Source: Marchantia polymorpha subsp. ruderalis
Lineage: Eukaryota; Streptophyta; Marchantiopsida; Marchantiales; Marchantiaceae
Reading direction: 5' to 3'
DNA: 64,000 nucleotides
NCBI GenBank assembly: GCA_037833965.1
Contig: AP031352.1
Location: 972,501 to 1,036,500 of the forward strand
The translations under genes and the position numbers were made by a program. This document shows, piece by piece, positions 47,863 to 60,980 of the stretch. The notes below the pieces were generated by a model. That model ran no database searches, had not been told where the DNA came from, and saw only the letters and a list, made by a program, of their open reading frames with translations. Numbering within the stretch: position 1 is the stretch's first letter; each line of letters starts with the position of its first letter.

Positions 47863-49761
47863 ATGTCTTTGGAAAACCCAGAGTTGGCGCTGTTGCTGCT
47901 CTTTTTCTTGCTTGTTCCGCAGTGGGTAGACTCTCAAGAAGACCAGCAGTGTCTTCTGGATTTCAAAGCATCAGTGAAGGACCCAGCCAATTATCTTGAT
48001 GGTTGGAAATCAGGTGGAAACATTTGCAACTTCATTGGAGTTACCTGCTTACACATTGATGAGCCGAAGGTGTACACACTGAAGCTTCCTGGAGCGTCTC
48101 TCTCAGGAAGCTTTCCAAAAGGCTTAGCGAAGTGCAAGTCCCTTACTTCCTTGGATTTGTCTGGGAACAGTTTCTCTGGACCCATATCCGCCACCCTTTG
48201 CGATGACGTTCAATACTTGGTGAGCATAAACTTGAAGAACAACAAGTTCACCGGAGGCATTCCAACCAACCTGGGAACCTGTAAGTACTTGAATGAGCTC
48301 TATCTTCAGTTCAATCAGCTTACGGGGGAGATCCCCGCCAGCGTTGGGAATCTTAATCGCCTGAAAGAATTCAATGTCTCTCACAACAACCTGGAGGGCG
48401 TCATTCCTTACGCCGTCAGCCTTAGATTCAATGATACTGCCAATTTTGCAAGTAACCCAGGACTCTGTGGTGCACCCCTGACATCGGAATGCAAGTCCAA
48501 AACCGCCAAGAAGAACACTGGGTTGATCATCGGAATTGCTATCGGAGCAGCTGTCGCTGTGCTGGTCGCGGTCGGGACTTTGATGTGGTGGTACATGATA
48601 TCTCGGCCTCTTGGTTACTACTCTCGGAGGGACGAAAATCGATGGATCAAACGTATTAAGGCGCCGAAATCCATCATCGTATCGATGTTCGAGAAACCTC
48701 TTGTGAAGATTAAGCTCTCTGACTTGATGGCTGCCACCAACGATTTCAGCCAGGCCAATGTCATTGCCTCTGGCCGGACGGGAACCGTGTACAAGGGCAT
48801 CCTCCCTGACGGTTCCGTTATGGCGATCAAGCGGCTGCAGGTCACTCCTCACTCTGACAAGCAGTTCAAGTCCGAGATGGAGACTTTGGGTAGGCTTAAG
48901 CACCGGAACCTGGTTCCACTTCTGGGCTATTGTATTGCCGGTCAAGAGCGTTTGCTAGTATACAAGCACATGCCAAATGGGACACTTCAGGACCACCTTC
49001 GAGGGTCATCCTACAGAGGACCGGTCACTGAGCAATTTTCGAAATCAGGTGACGCTGAGAAGGGTTTGACAGATAATGGAAGTGTCTCCCTGGAGAAGCT
49101 GCCTGAGAAGAAACTTGACTGGGAGACACGGCTGAAAATAGCTATCGGGGCTGCGAGGGGATTGGCATGGTTACATCACAGCTGCAACCCTCGTGTGATT
49201 CACCGAAATATTAGCCCCGGGAGTTTACTCCTGGACGAAGAATTTGAACCCAAGATCTCCGACTTCGGTCTGGCTCGTCTCATGAATCCTGTGGACACTC
49301 ACATCAGTACTTTTATCAATGGTGATTTTGGAGACGTGGGATACGTAGCTCCTGAGTACGTGCGCACGCTGGTAGCCACCGTGAAGGGTGATGTCTACAG
49401 TTTTGGCGTGGTTCTTCTGGAGCTCATCACCGGGAAGAAGGCTGTTGATGTAGCGGACGACAATTTCAGGGGTAACTTAGCCGAGTGGATTATGTTTTTG
49501 ACTGGAACCTCGAATGTTGGGCATGCAATCGATAAGTCCTTGACAGGCGCAGATAAGGATGACGAACAGATGCAGTTTTTGAAGATCGGCGCGTCGTGTG
49601 TAGTGCCTGAACCGAAAGAGCGACCGTCGATGTATGAAGTCTTTCATATGTTGCGAGCCATCGGGGAGAAGTATCACTTTACTGATCATAATGATGAGAT
49701 ACCCCTTGCACCAAACACAGGAGATCTAGACGAGAAGGAGCTGATTGTATCTAACTCATAG
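47863..49761 (+). CDS. BIR1: BIR1-like leucine-rich-repeat receptor kinase
   Basis: Family role: BIR proteins sit in the plasma membrane, bind BAK1/SERK co-receptors and restrain immune and cell-death signalling. The coding region is one exon of 632 residues (Arabidopsis BIR1 is about 620). The ATG at 47863 gives a clean signal peptide (1-24); in-frame sequence upstream to 47782 lacks that feature. Order: LRR N-cap (25-62), about five LRRs (70-190), a Cys-bearing cap (LCGAPLTSEC, 201-210), a transmembrane helix (about 220-246), and a kinase domain (about 297-600). Lys323 (AIK), Glu338, DFG (467-469) and APE are present. The HRD motif is HRN (447-449) and the first glycine of the P-loop is Ala302 (ASGRTG). 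I recall HRN also in Arabidopsis BIR1. A stretch of about 35 residues rich in Ser, Gly, Glu and Lys (381-417) separates the kinase lobes and seems longer than in BIR1. Activity cannot be judged from sequence. Confidence 0.93.
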   Translation: MSLENPELALLLLFFLLVPQWVDSQEDQQCLLDFKASVKDPANYLDGWKSGGNICNFIGVTCLHIDEPKVYTLKLPGASLSGSFPKGLAKCKSLTSLDLSGNSFSGPISATLCDDVQYLVSINLKNNKFTGGIPTNLGTCKYLNELYLQFNQLTGEIPASVGNLNRLKEFNVSHNNLEGVIPYAVSLRFNDTANFASNPGLCGAPLTSECKSKTAKKNTGLIIGIAIGAAVAVLVAVGTLMWWYMISRPLGYYSRRDENRWIKRIKAPKSIIVSMFEKPLVKIKLSDLMAATNDFSQANVIASGRTGTVYKGILPDGSVMAIKRLQVTPHSDKQFKSEMETLGRLKHRNLVPLLGYCIAGQERLLVYKHMPNGTLQDHLRGSSYRGPVTEQFSKSGDAEKGLTDNGSVSLEKLPEKKLDWETRLKIAIGAARGLAWLHHSCNPRVIHRNISPGSLLLDEEFEPKISDFGLARLMNPVDTHISTFINGDFGDVGYVAPEYVRTLVATVKGDVYSFGVVLLELITGKKAVDVADDNFRGNLAEWIMFLTGTSNVGHAIDKSLTGADKDDEQMQFLKIGASCVVPEPKERPSMYEVFHMLRAIGEKYHFTDHNDEIPLAPNTGDLDEKELIVSNS

Positions 49762-52370
49762 CGGAGAGGTAATACGAGCAGTCTTTTTTCCTAGGCATAA
49801 CTGAGCAGTGGTGCTCGGCAGTTTTTTCCTTTGACTTTTTTTTTTTTGCTTGCAAGACCAACTTGGAGCAGGTGGAACTCAGTACACACTCTTGTAATTT
49901 ATCAACTTACCCAGTGCTCTACCGCTGTACAAGGTTCAACGCGATCATCTGCTGGTCTGTTATTTGGCTTCCCCCATCCAACCCCCCTCACTTATCTTCT
50001 CTATACATTCAGACTACTTGTGCAATGGAGTAAAGGCGCTATTGTAGAATGTTTTGGCTTGCAAGGCAAAACGAATCTTAACCTCCAGAGTGTCTGATCG
50101 GTTACCGACCTCCATGGTCGGTTCTGTGTCAGCAAGGACAATGTTATCCCCAACGGGATTACATGAGGTCAAAATGAGTCATTTTTTTCTAGCCTTTTAC
50201 AGGAAGGTCTATTTTCTTTGTGTCTCTGGACGGTTCTGTGTACTCCTTGCATGCTCTTCTACCGTCCTCAAATGAACTGGGATATAAGAGATATTCACGT
50301 CATACGAGCAAATCAAGATGGTGCACTTTTGATTAAAAACTAGCATCCATCCGGGTGGGGGTGAGGACATCAAGTTCTTCGCGTGTATGTTGCGAAGAAA
50401 GCATGTACACGGCAAGCGCTTGGTGGTTTTGTGCAGTTTCCATTAAGGCAATTATCAGAGTTCGGGTAGATTTTCGGGTGAAAGGTACCTGATCCCAAGG
50501 GTCTGTGAAACGAACATACGACCAGAGGATGTGCTTGGACTTGCGTTGTAAGTGTCTACTCTCCAAATACTACTAGGAGCCCCGAAGTTCATGGATGTGC
50601 GACATGATTGCTATATTGTGAGGCCCTGGCAAATGCCCTCGCCAGTTTCTGCCTGTCGAATGCCGGTACCGCCTTCTCTCACTTAAGTCACCGGGTATAT
50701 GACTGCCCCCATAGTTTTAATGTTCGTGCTGAACCAATCTATGTTTCAAATGTGTGCTGTGTGTGGATAGAGCATTTGAATATTAACGAATTTAGAGCTG
50801 TATCTACTTTTTTCAATGGTGTAGTTCGTCGTGTATATTGTAAAGCGTCTTGGTGTACATTCAAATAACGTACAACTGAGAGTACGAGGTAGTTTTTGTA
50901 CTTTTAATTACGTTTTGTAGGAAAATACACTACTACCCAGTTCTTGTGTATTGCTTCTTCTAATTGAACCGCAAATTGCTAATTCCAAATTTTGCTAGCT
51001 CATTTGTCCACCTGTTTAAAATTTGTGATGAGAAGCTCTCACAAATGTCCGCGGCCTGTAAGATTCCAACTTACAGTTGGAATCTTCTGGACGGGAATAT
51101 GCTACATTGTGGTCAGATTTCTCAACATCATTTGCCGCGCAACTCGGCATGGCTGTCTGACCTAGCATTGGCCTGCAGTTATCCTCCAGTCACCACAGCC
51201 GTGTACATGAATTCGTCAGTGTGAGGTGCAAGTTATACCCTGTGTTTGACAAGCCGCGAGAAAGTCTATTTGAACGGGTCTTCAACATTAAAACCACTAC
51301 CATCTCTTAAGTTCTTACACGGTGAAAAGAGCCTCTAAGACTTTTCATCATACGCCATAAGCTGGAGAGACTAGATAAGCGAAACAGGTTTGCACTACAT
51401 TAAATCTTGTGTTTCAGTGTAACTAAGTATATCACAATTATGAAAGAATTTATGTTACAAAATCGATTATGTACCGAAGACCCTGAAGCACAACGCCACA
51501 ATCATCAGATGTCAAGGAAAGTGAAGATCAAAAACAGTGCGCGGACATGGGGTCTAATGAACCGCAGAGTTGACCAAGAAAAGATTTGAAGATTCACTGT
51601 AAGATACTTAACTTTGGGTTGATTTATCTCTACGCCCATATGAAGCCTTCAAGTGTTTCAATGAAAAATGCGGACTTGTGCGAGCGAAGTTTGAAAACCA
51701 CGGATACTTGTTGACTTAATATTTACCGTCGAGGGGGCTTGAGGACATCAGAATTCTTTTCTCTATTCCCTAAATACGATTCAACTTATACATATACATA
51801 CAAGGAAAAAGATAAAAACGGCCGGGCCGATTTTACTCCGGAACGCCCCTGCGATTGGGTGAACTTTAAATCTTAACATTCCAATAGCGACTTCTGGCCC
51901 GTGATATCGGAATTGGTTTTTGTGGAGTAGCCACTGTCTTCTCTATCCCAGCCATTTCACACGTATCTCTATTGTGAAAGCGTCCGCAAAGAAATCGGAC
52001 TCTTCTTTGGTCTCCTTTCCAGTTAGTTTTCCAGCTCGTTCTTGTTCTTCTTTTCTACATGATTCCCCGACTGTTTCCCACCTTGTCCCCCGCGCAAGTA
52101 CCGTCTCCCTTGCCCATCTGTATACATTACTTGTGCCTTTTTGCGAGCAGACGTCTACAACATTTTACTTTTATTAGCCTACAAAATTTACGTAGCAGAA
52201 GAAGAAAAGAAACACGAAAGTTGATATGCGTTACTCTTGCATTGATGCCAATGGGGCTGCGGTTTTTCTTTCACACGTTGTCCGCTTGTGGCATGGTCTG
52301 CCGCAGCTACTATTCCATTGCAAAAAAAAGTCAAACAAATTGTATGTCGCAATGAAACTAATGAACTTCA
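49762..52370. other. 3' flank of the BIR1-like gene; otherwise gene-free
   Basis: The first part is the 3' UTR. No further coding region is recognised. A perfect 11-bp hairpin (AAGATTCCAAC / GTTGGAATCTT, 5-base loop) lies at 51060-51086. Confidence 0.45.
51060..51086. repeat. Perfect 11-bp hairpin
   Basis: AAGATTCCAAC and GTTGGAATCTT flank TTACA. It lies about 1.3 kb past the BIR1-like stop codon, probably beyond the transcript. No T-run or other terminator sign follows. Confidence 0.6.
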
Positions 52371-52818
52371 AGATAAAATATTAAAGCAAAGAGATATAAA
52401 ATCAGATTGGTGTTTTGATGATTTTGTCACAAGTTTTTAAAATCTTCAGAAAATATTAAGTGATGAGAGTTAATTTCATTTTACTCTTAAGCTTAATATT
52501 TGCTTTTTATTAATCATTTTCACTTGAGTTGCTTTATTGTGATAAAAAAATAATCGTTTATGCATTAGAAAAATTATTTATTTATAAGTTATGAAACATT
52601 GTGTTACTTTGCAGATTTAAAATTCGAATCAAGTAAAATTTACTAACAATTTTTTTTACCTTTATATATAAACGTTGAAAAAAAAAACAGATTATAAATA
52701 AATTTTAACATTTTATGGCTAGATTTTAGTTCTAATTAACTCAAATTTTGAAAGAGATTTATGTTAGATTTCTATGTATCTATATGAATTAAAATTATTC
52801 ATAAAATATGGATCATTT
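52371..52818. other. AT-rich stretch beside the copia element
   Basis: A/T-rich DNA with homopolymer runs and no open frames of note. It lies directly outside the recognisable left repeat of the copia element. Confidence 0.45.
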
Positions 52819-52932
52819 TTCTCTTCTATACAAGAAGAGATAAGATGCACATCTTAGATAAACTAACCACAGTTAACTTTTCTAACCATGATTATCAATA
52901 ACTGGAGTTAGTCCAAGATAGAGTTAACCTAA
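52819..52932 (-). repeat. Left terminal repeat of the copia element (recognisable part)
   Basis: This stretch aligns without gaps to 58038-58151, with 20 differences in 114 bases. It starts from a CTCTTCTATACAAGAAGAGA block shared by both copies. Confidence 0.8.
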
Positions 52933-55900
52933 TAAACTTTCCCTTGACTCGAATCTTGAAGAGGTAACCAATGTAATCCACATGTATCTCTACGGGAAAT
53001 TCTAGAAAGTAAAGCTAAATCACGCTTTTCCTTTATAACCGATAGTTAACAAGATATAAGAAATAGCTGGCAAAAATTGGATGAAGAATACATGTACAAA
53101 AGGCTAACCATTCCTAAGCAAAATTTGCAACTTTGCACAATGCTTGGAAAATTTTTTCTATGAAATCACTTTGGTCAATGCGGCGGCAGGGTTGAGCTTA
53201 CCATTAGTTTGATGAGCTTAAATGCACAATCAAACACTGTTTGTCAGATATGAGAATATTGGATATCAATGTGCTTTACCCTACCATCCATCACATTGTT
53301 TGATGCTAGATGAAGTACAATTTGACTATCACAGTAAAGATTCATATCACTGTGTGGCAACTTCATCTTAGTGGCCAACTTGTTTAATCAAATTGCCTCC
53401 TTTGCTGCAATGTATTCTGCTTTTGTGGCTGACTCAGAAATGTATTTTTGAAGTGCACATCTCCAACTTATGTATTCACCAGCAAGAGTGAAAACAAACC
53501 TTGTTGTTGATCTCCGCTTATCCAGATCTCCTCCATAATCAGCATCAACATACCCCAAGAGCGAACTTGCATTGTTTGATCGTGCATAAAACAATAATCC
53601 AGTATCAAGAGAACCCTTGATATACCTAATTATCCACTTCACAGCTTCCCAATGCTCTTGTTCGGGATTTGACATGTACCTACTCACCTTCCAAACTGCA
53701 TATGCTATATCAAGTCTGGTGCGTACCATTAGATATATAATGCTGCCAACTGCACTTTCATAAAGAATAGAAGACATCAATCCTTTTGCAGTTGAATAGA
53801 ACGATGTCGAAAGTATTAAGCGTGAAGCTAATGGAGTACTTACAGCTTGAAAATTTGACATGTTAAATCTAGCAAGTACTTTCTCTGCATATTACATTCG
53901 TGTCAATCAAATTTTGCTTGATGATTCTTCCTTGTGGCTCTCCATGCCTGGAATATGCTTAGTAGGACCTAGATCTTTCATATTAAACTCAGAACAGAGT
54001 TGGACTTTTAATTTAATAATCTTAGACCTATCCCTAGCAATAATAAGCATGTCATCTACATACAACATGATTAATATGAAGCCAAAACTTGTGTTGCTAA
54101 CATGCTTCATGTACACACAAGGATCATATGCACTTCGTATGAAGCCTATAAACCAAACGTTTCTTTCAAAAAATCCTCATATAAATCATTTCGTTTAACG
54201 CTTCATTCAAAAAGGTTATAACAACATACATCTGATCGAGAAATAGATCAAATAATGTGACAAGTGCACACAATAATCATATAGTTGAAAACTTAGCAAC
54301 ATGTGAAGAAACCTCAGTGTAGTTGATGTCCTTCCGTTGTTCAAAGCCATTGACCACAAATCTTGCCTTGAAGATTTTTTCATCTGCATCTGTAGCACCA
54401 TGCTTCACCGTGAAGACTCATTTGTACTATAGCTTGTTTTTCATTGGACAATTCCATAAATTTCCAAGTCTGGTTGTCATGAAGTGATTTCATTTCCTTT
54501 CGCATTGCTGCATCCCAATCAAGCTTCTCCAAAACCTATTGAGATTCAATATAAGACAACAATCTCCCATCCTCATGATCAACGCTCCCCCCGACTCATC
54601 AACAAGTAGGTATTTGTCCTTGACAGCATGTTCAGTAGAAAATTAGATACCATAGCTTTTGAGTGCACAACAAACACGTGTGGATCTTGCAGTTGAATAT
54701 TCTAGTTGATTAGTGTGATGGTTCAAATGATGGCTCACGAGCAATGTGTTGCTCCTCATGGACCTCTTCAAGAACAAAATCTTGCTCTTCTGCCTCGCCC
54801 GTTATTTATGAAGCACCTCCTTGCTCCCATCATGAGAAATTTCATGAAAATTTTTCCCCTCAATGATGTTTGGGAAAGATAATTGGCCTTTGTTAGTAGC
54901 AGAATCAATAAATTCCTCTTCTTTTGATAATCTCGACTCATTTTAAAAAACATATCTCATAACAAGTTTACAACATATAGGATTTCAAAGCCGGTACTTT
55001 TTGACATCACGTTGATAACAAAGAAAAATACACTTGGTAGACTTAGAATTGATCTTAGTACTCGATTCGCTAGGAACATGTGCATAAGCATCACATCCAA
55101 ACATTCTAAGATAAGAGTAATCAACAATCCGTTTATGCCACATTTCAAACGGAGTCTTGTAACTTGTTGCACTACAAGTGAACAAGTTTATCAAATAAGT
55201 TGCAGTATTGATAACTTCAGTCCAAAAAAATGTGGTTAACCAGCATGACTCAACATACTCCGTGATCTATCAAACATCGTCCGATTGAACCTCTCTAACA
55301 CGCCATTTTGTTGTGGAGCATAAACATTGGTGAAGTGGAAGGTAACCCCCTTGTTTTCACAGAACGCGCCAAACTCCTGGAACACCATACTCTTTGTTGT
55401 TGTCTGATCGCAAGAGCTTCACCTTCTCTTTTGTTTGAGTCTCAAATTAGGCTTTTCACTTCTTAAAAGTGACAAAACATCAAACTTGCATGGAAGAAAG
55501 TAGATCCATACATACATTGAGTAGTCATTAATAAAGGTAACATAATTTTCCTTCTCAGGATGTGAGGCAACAGGGGAAGTGCCGCACACATCAGAATGAA
55601 CATACTCAAGAACTATATAGGAAATATGAACGCCAGTTCCAAAAGCACGTCGCATGTGATTTTCAAATACACACCAATCGCAAATTTCAAGCTTGCAAGA
55701 CCTCAAACTAGGTAATAAATTCTATTTGTGTAACATTTTCATACATCTTTCACTCATGCGGCCAAGACAAGCATGCCACAATCTGGTCTCATACTCCAAT
55801 GACTTTAGATAAAACACATTTGAAAAGAGCAGGCGGAGTCCAAAATCCATTCATCTCTAAAGATGAAGGAAGAGGTTCACAAGACATAACATACATCATT

Positions 55901-57831
55901 GTCGATCACAACATTTGTAGATGTACCAACATATCCAATCTCTTCTCCTGCGGCTTACTACGACAATCTTTTTTCATGTGGTCCAGCTTGCCACACTTCC
56001 AACACTTCATCTCCTTCTTGTTGCCTTCTCTTGACTTGGATCAATTTTGCAACTTGCTCACGGTGATGAATCGCTTCTTTAATCTTCCACAACTGACATA
56101 GAGGGCAGTAGAAGAAGAAGGTGTTGAAATAGAAATTAACTTTTGTTGGATGTCGTCCATCAACAAAGCTGTCACTACCTCGTTGTAAGTGATGCTATCT
56201 TTGTCTCGATGAAACAACACACGATGGAATGTGATATGAGATTGGCAAGGAGCTTAAAAGCTGCAATGACTTTTTTTCATCATTCAAATCATCACCTAGA
56301 TTAAAAGTATCCATCAACAAATCATTGAAAGCATCAATGCAATTCTGAATCTTTGTACCTACGACCATCTTGAAGCTCATAAGCTTTAACGATGTGAAAA
56401 ACAGATTTGACTACTCCTTCATATGATAATTTTGTTTAAAGCGCTTGAAACATAACTGTCACAATCTCCAGCTACTCTATTTGTTTGAACACATTTCACT
56501 TCAAGTAGAGAGTCACAGTACTCACAACTTGATCTAGAATTCCATTCCAATACTCGTCATCAACATGAAGTGGATTAGGTTTGAGAACCTTTTTCAAGCC
56601 CATTACCTTGATCACATTCTTGATTTGCTGTTTCCATAGGAGGTAGTTGGTACGGCCGTCAAAACGTTCAACTTCAAACCTCGGTCCACCAACCTTACAT
56701 AGCGCCATAGGTTTGATAAGTCAATTTCCAATTTGATAACATTCCAGATGAACTTCAACAAGATCTTCGGAAAGAAAGCTTGACTCCTCACTTTCGTTGT
56801 CTGAATGCAGTAGTCCAGCATCTTCCACAACAATTGAAACATGTTCCACTCCTCGCTCCAAGCTACTCATGCCAGAAAGTGTTCATAATGTTCTCAGTTC
56901 TCAACATTTAGCCTCAAAAATTGTAAAAAAATAAAAGTTATCAGAATTAAAATCTGAGATCATGCGTAGTCGACAAGCTAACCCAATGGAATGTGAAAAT
57001 GATTTGTTAAAATCAACTCTAAGTATAAAGTCATTAACCCAAGAGTTAAGGGGATAAAGACTTGAATCTCGACCTCCAAAAAAATCTTTACTACCAAAAA
57101 CTTACACTGAGTCTATTTCCAAAACCGTCTCTTGTATCGTGAGCTCAACTTGCTTGAGAATCAGCTTGCAAAATTTGAGCTCAAACGAACATCGTTTGCG
57201 TGGTCTAATACACCAAAATTGCCAAAAAAATACATTATCTGTTTGATTTTTGTGTGAAAGTTTTCTTCACAAGAGCGTTTTCTTCAAAACAGCTTACGTG
57301 AACACTTTTGAAGCCATTCCGACCCAAATAATCCGAAGTTCCTTTCGGCTCAAAATTTCCAAACCTCAAATCCATCCGAAATTTCTCAGATCCTAAATCT
57401 GAGACTAATCACTCTGAATTTGCGTCCTTGTGAGATCACCATAACCGAATTTGAACTCAATTTTCAAACACCCATAACTTCGAGAACTCTCAACAAAATT
57501 TTCTTCAAAATGATTGTCTCGAAGAGTAGATCAAGCCCATGTCTGAAAAATAAATAAAATCAATGACAAAAAATCAAAGCGGTTTTTTAAAAGTAGAATG
57601 TAAGAGAACTCTCCGCTTCAAATATCAGAAATCTCTCTAATCACTCAATGAAACTATACCCTTCTTTTATCAAAGTGTAATTAGTGACTCTGGATACTCT
57701 TCTACAGTGAATCAACTAACAATTACTTCAAATTGCGAGTAGAAATTTTGACTGCACTTCTATGACTCCCATGTCTCCAAGATTGTGAAAATCAGAAATC
57801 TGCATGAGTTGAACGAGCTCTAATATCAATT

Positions 57832-58153
57832 GAAAATCCCAACAATCCAAATTGATTAGCACCCACGAGAGTCACAACACCGAGATAAAGTGGTTCATTT
57901 TCCACAAACTACGTTCACGGTAAAAGTAGAAACTTCACTAAAGCATAAGTGTATACACGACCTCCATAGTCAAGCTTTCCCCCTTCCTGTTCACTCTCTA
58001 AGTGCAATCCTGAAGTGCACGTAGTGAGTGTCTCCTTCTCTCTTCTATACAAGAAGAGATAAAATTCACATATTAGCTAACATAGCTAGAGTTAACTTCT
58101 CTGACCATGGATATCATTAATTAGAGTTAATCCAATATAGAATTAACCTAACA
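57832..58153 (-). repeat. Right terminal repeat of the copia element
   Basis: The + strand runs from TGAAAATCCC (about 57832) to CTAACA (58153), as expected of a TG...CA repeat. The probable primer-binding site adjoins its inner edge. The inner boundary is approximate. Confidence 0.65.
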
Positions 58154-60980
58154 CAATATCAACTTGGATGAAAATGTATCATAATTTCCCATTTGTTAAT
58201 ATTGATTTGATTAATTTAGGTGATCAATGATCTTTCATGAAATTTTTATTGCTCCTAATATTTCAACAATTCAATGTTTTTCAAAATTTTAAAATTATTG
58301 CAAATTTATAATGTTAAAAATTATAACTTAAGCTCAAATTGACAAATCTTTAACAATAACCTTTCAATTATCAAGTATATTATATGATGCAATGCAAATA
58401 CTTGCTTATTAATCTTAATATGTCTCTAAATTCATATTTATCAATCAATACAAAATTTTACACAAATAATTTTTTTTTGCACTTAAAAATAATAATATTT
58501 TTTTTTGTTCAAAAATAAAGTGCTTTAAAATGTATTAAGATTGTGATTATTGATACAATCTTGAAACTTTAGTTGTAAACATGTAATTTTATAATCAAAA
58601 TTACGTTTTGAAATAGTATTAATTGCTTCAAATTTCACATTTAAAAAATGTATAATCTCATGTTTTTAATTTGTAATTCAAATTTTCTTAGCTTTAATCT
58701 TTGATACTCCCAAAATGTCACAATATTCAAAATATCTTACTCTCAAATTTCAACTTCTCATAAAATATAAAATGATATCTTTTGCTAAAAAATTTTGAAT
58801 TCTAAACTTGTGCATAGATCATCTTGTTGAATATAAAATCCTATTACTTTTTCTTTTCAGGTGTTTTAAATATATTGTCAAAAACTTCTATCAATCTTAA
58901 TATCTTCACTAATAAATAAACTAAGAGTAAATTTTGATTTTTTGTGGAGTTAAAATAACTTCGATTTGATTAAAATTTAAAATCTAGCTTAAAATTGTAT
59001 TTAAACTCTATATAAATTTTTTAAATGATAGATAACAAAATATCAAAACTAAAATTTTAAATTAATTGTAAATTAATAAAATTACATAAAATTAAGGAAT
59101 TTATCAATTGAAGATAACCATGGTTGTCAAAATATTCAACAATAAATTTACTATAGAAAGGTATTTGAATGACATAAATAATAAATCCAAATCTAAGTAT
59201 TAAAAGTTGAAACAATAAGCAAATTTCAATTCATTGAATCTATTCTAAAATAATATATATTATCAAATTTTAAATTGCAATGTAGGAAATAATAACAAAA
59301 TGATATAGGGGTTGATCGTTTGATGCATAATTTGAAAACTTATTTATTGATTAAACTTGTAAATAATCTTGATGGAGTAATAAAATACTGATAAAAAAAT
59401 TTATGTAGCAATATGTTTTAAGTGTCATATAGTACCTTTTTATAAGTTCATGTTAAGTCCACTCAATCCAATAACTTAAGCTCTATATCATGCTTTATGT
59501 GTCATGAGGTCCAATCTTTTATAATCCTATGCACAAATTGATACCTCAAAGTTGATCCACATCATGTAGAGGTGAAATTATTTTATTGTTGTTATTAAAA
59601 TCTGATCTTAGATGTAACAAACATCTTAACAAATCAACTGATGACACGCGTGATCATCTTTTCATAGTAGTTGTATGATAACACAACATCAACACATTAT
59701 TGATACATGAATAGTAAGATGTGTAATGGTGATGAGATTTTATTTCTTGTACATATTTTGAAAAGATGATACAAGACTTGCTTAGATATCTTTCATCTTC
59801 ATTATTAGAGTGTAAAATTTTAACCTATATATGCTCATCTCTAATATTACAATGATTCTAAATCTGTCTAACTCTTTCCTTGACTTTGGATTATTACTCA
59901 TGAAATGATAAAAAACTGTTGTAAAATTTTTGTTGTTAAGAGTTGTATAAAGTCTGAAAAATGTTTTTTACAATTTATGCAATAATTAACACGTAAAAAA
60001 AGATAAAAATATTTTGATTTGCAAATATAATTTTTTTGGATAAAATCATCAATTCTTAACTTGTTCAACTTAATTTTTCTAAAAGTGTCATTTTTTAATA
60101 TAAAATGTGATGTACTTGAATATCAATGTCAAATAAATTAAATGATACTTTTGACAGTCATTTAAAAAAAAAGATGAAATGTATATATAATGTATATTTT
60201 TTATAAATATGTAAAATTGTGAAATTCTAATTTTGATTCAAGTCAATACATGTTGAAACTATGACAATTCATCAAATAATTTATAATGCAAATTTTTTTT
60301 CTGATAAATTATGATAAAAGTATTACAAAATTATCATAAGATAATATTTTTTCATTTTAATATTGAAAATTTGATCATTTTTATACTTCCAATGTATCAC
60401 TTAAAATGAATGAAAAACAAAAAAACATAATTTTATATCGATTACATGCTGAAAGCAATTATGGCAGAAATAAAGGAGTTGAAACAAGTTTCAATAGAAT
60501 TCCATAGAAGCAGCAAGTTATGGTAAATAAAACAGAGGGAGCAATCAGAATAAAAATGATTGATATCAAATTACATCAAGATAACTAATTAAAAAAATTG
60601 ATTATTTTTACATGAAAAATAAAATGAAAAAATATGCAAAAATTAAATGAATAATTACATAGATTGAACCACATTATAATATTTTATCCTTTTTAATGAT
60701 TATATTTTTGACTTCTTATATACATACATTAAACGTTCAACAGATTAATAACTGAATAGCATTTTATTCCTAAATGATTATTTTTTAAATATTGATTCAA
60801 TATCTTATCAACTAAAATTTGAATTATTTATTTTTTCAAACAAAGATTTAAAAAATTCTTTACAATAATACAAGAGTCATGCATTTAATAACTTTGCAAT
60901 GTTCTAGTTGGTCATTGAAGTAATTGTGATACAATGTTTATTTCATTTGGAAAATTGGAACATTTGCAATTCATTTGGAA
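58154..60980. other. Very AT-rich gene-free tract
   Basis: About 2.8 kb with no open frame of note, many A- and T-runs and no recognisable element ends. It is similar in character to 38.2-41.2 kb. Confidence 0.5.

Larger units (their letters stand above)
52819..58153 (-). mobile_element. Old Ty1/copia retrotransposon (Tnt1/Tork-like), broken
   Basis: The element is read on the minus strand and is about 5.3 kb. Its parts come in copia order: LTR (right), primer-binding site near 57818-57831 resembling the initiator-Met tRNA type, gag (about 56.2-56.8 kb, with the VGGPRFEVERFDG start), integrase (about 55.0-55.8 kb), reverse transcriptase (about 53.9-54.9 kb, with LYVDDMLI), RNase H (53.39-53.86 kb), a purine tract near 52937-52946, and LTR (left). 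Integrase before reverse transcriptase defines the copia order. The coding part is broken, with on the order of ten interruptions. The two terminal repeats match at 94 of 114 aligned bases counted by hand, so the insertion is old. Confidence 0.9.

Noticed and set aside
48124-48945. 273-codon open frame antisense to the BIR1-like gene
   Set aside because: It lies wholly opposite a well-supported coding region whose codon bias can create such frames, and its translation has no motif.
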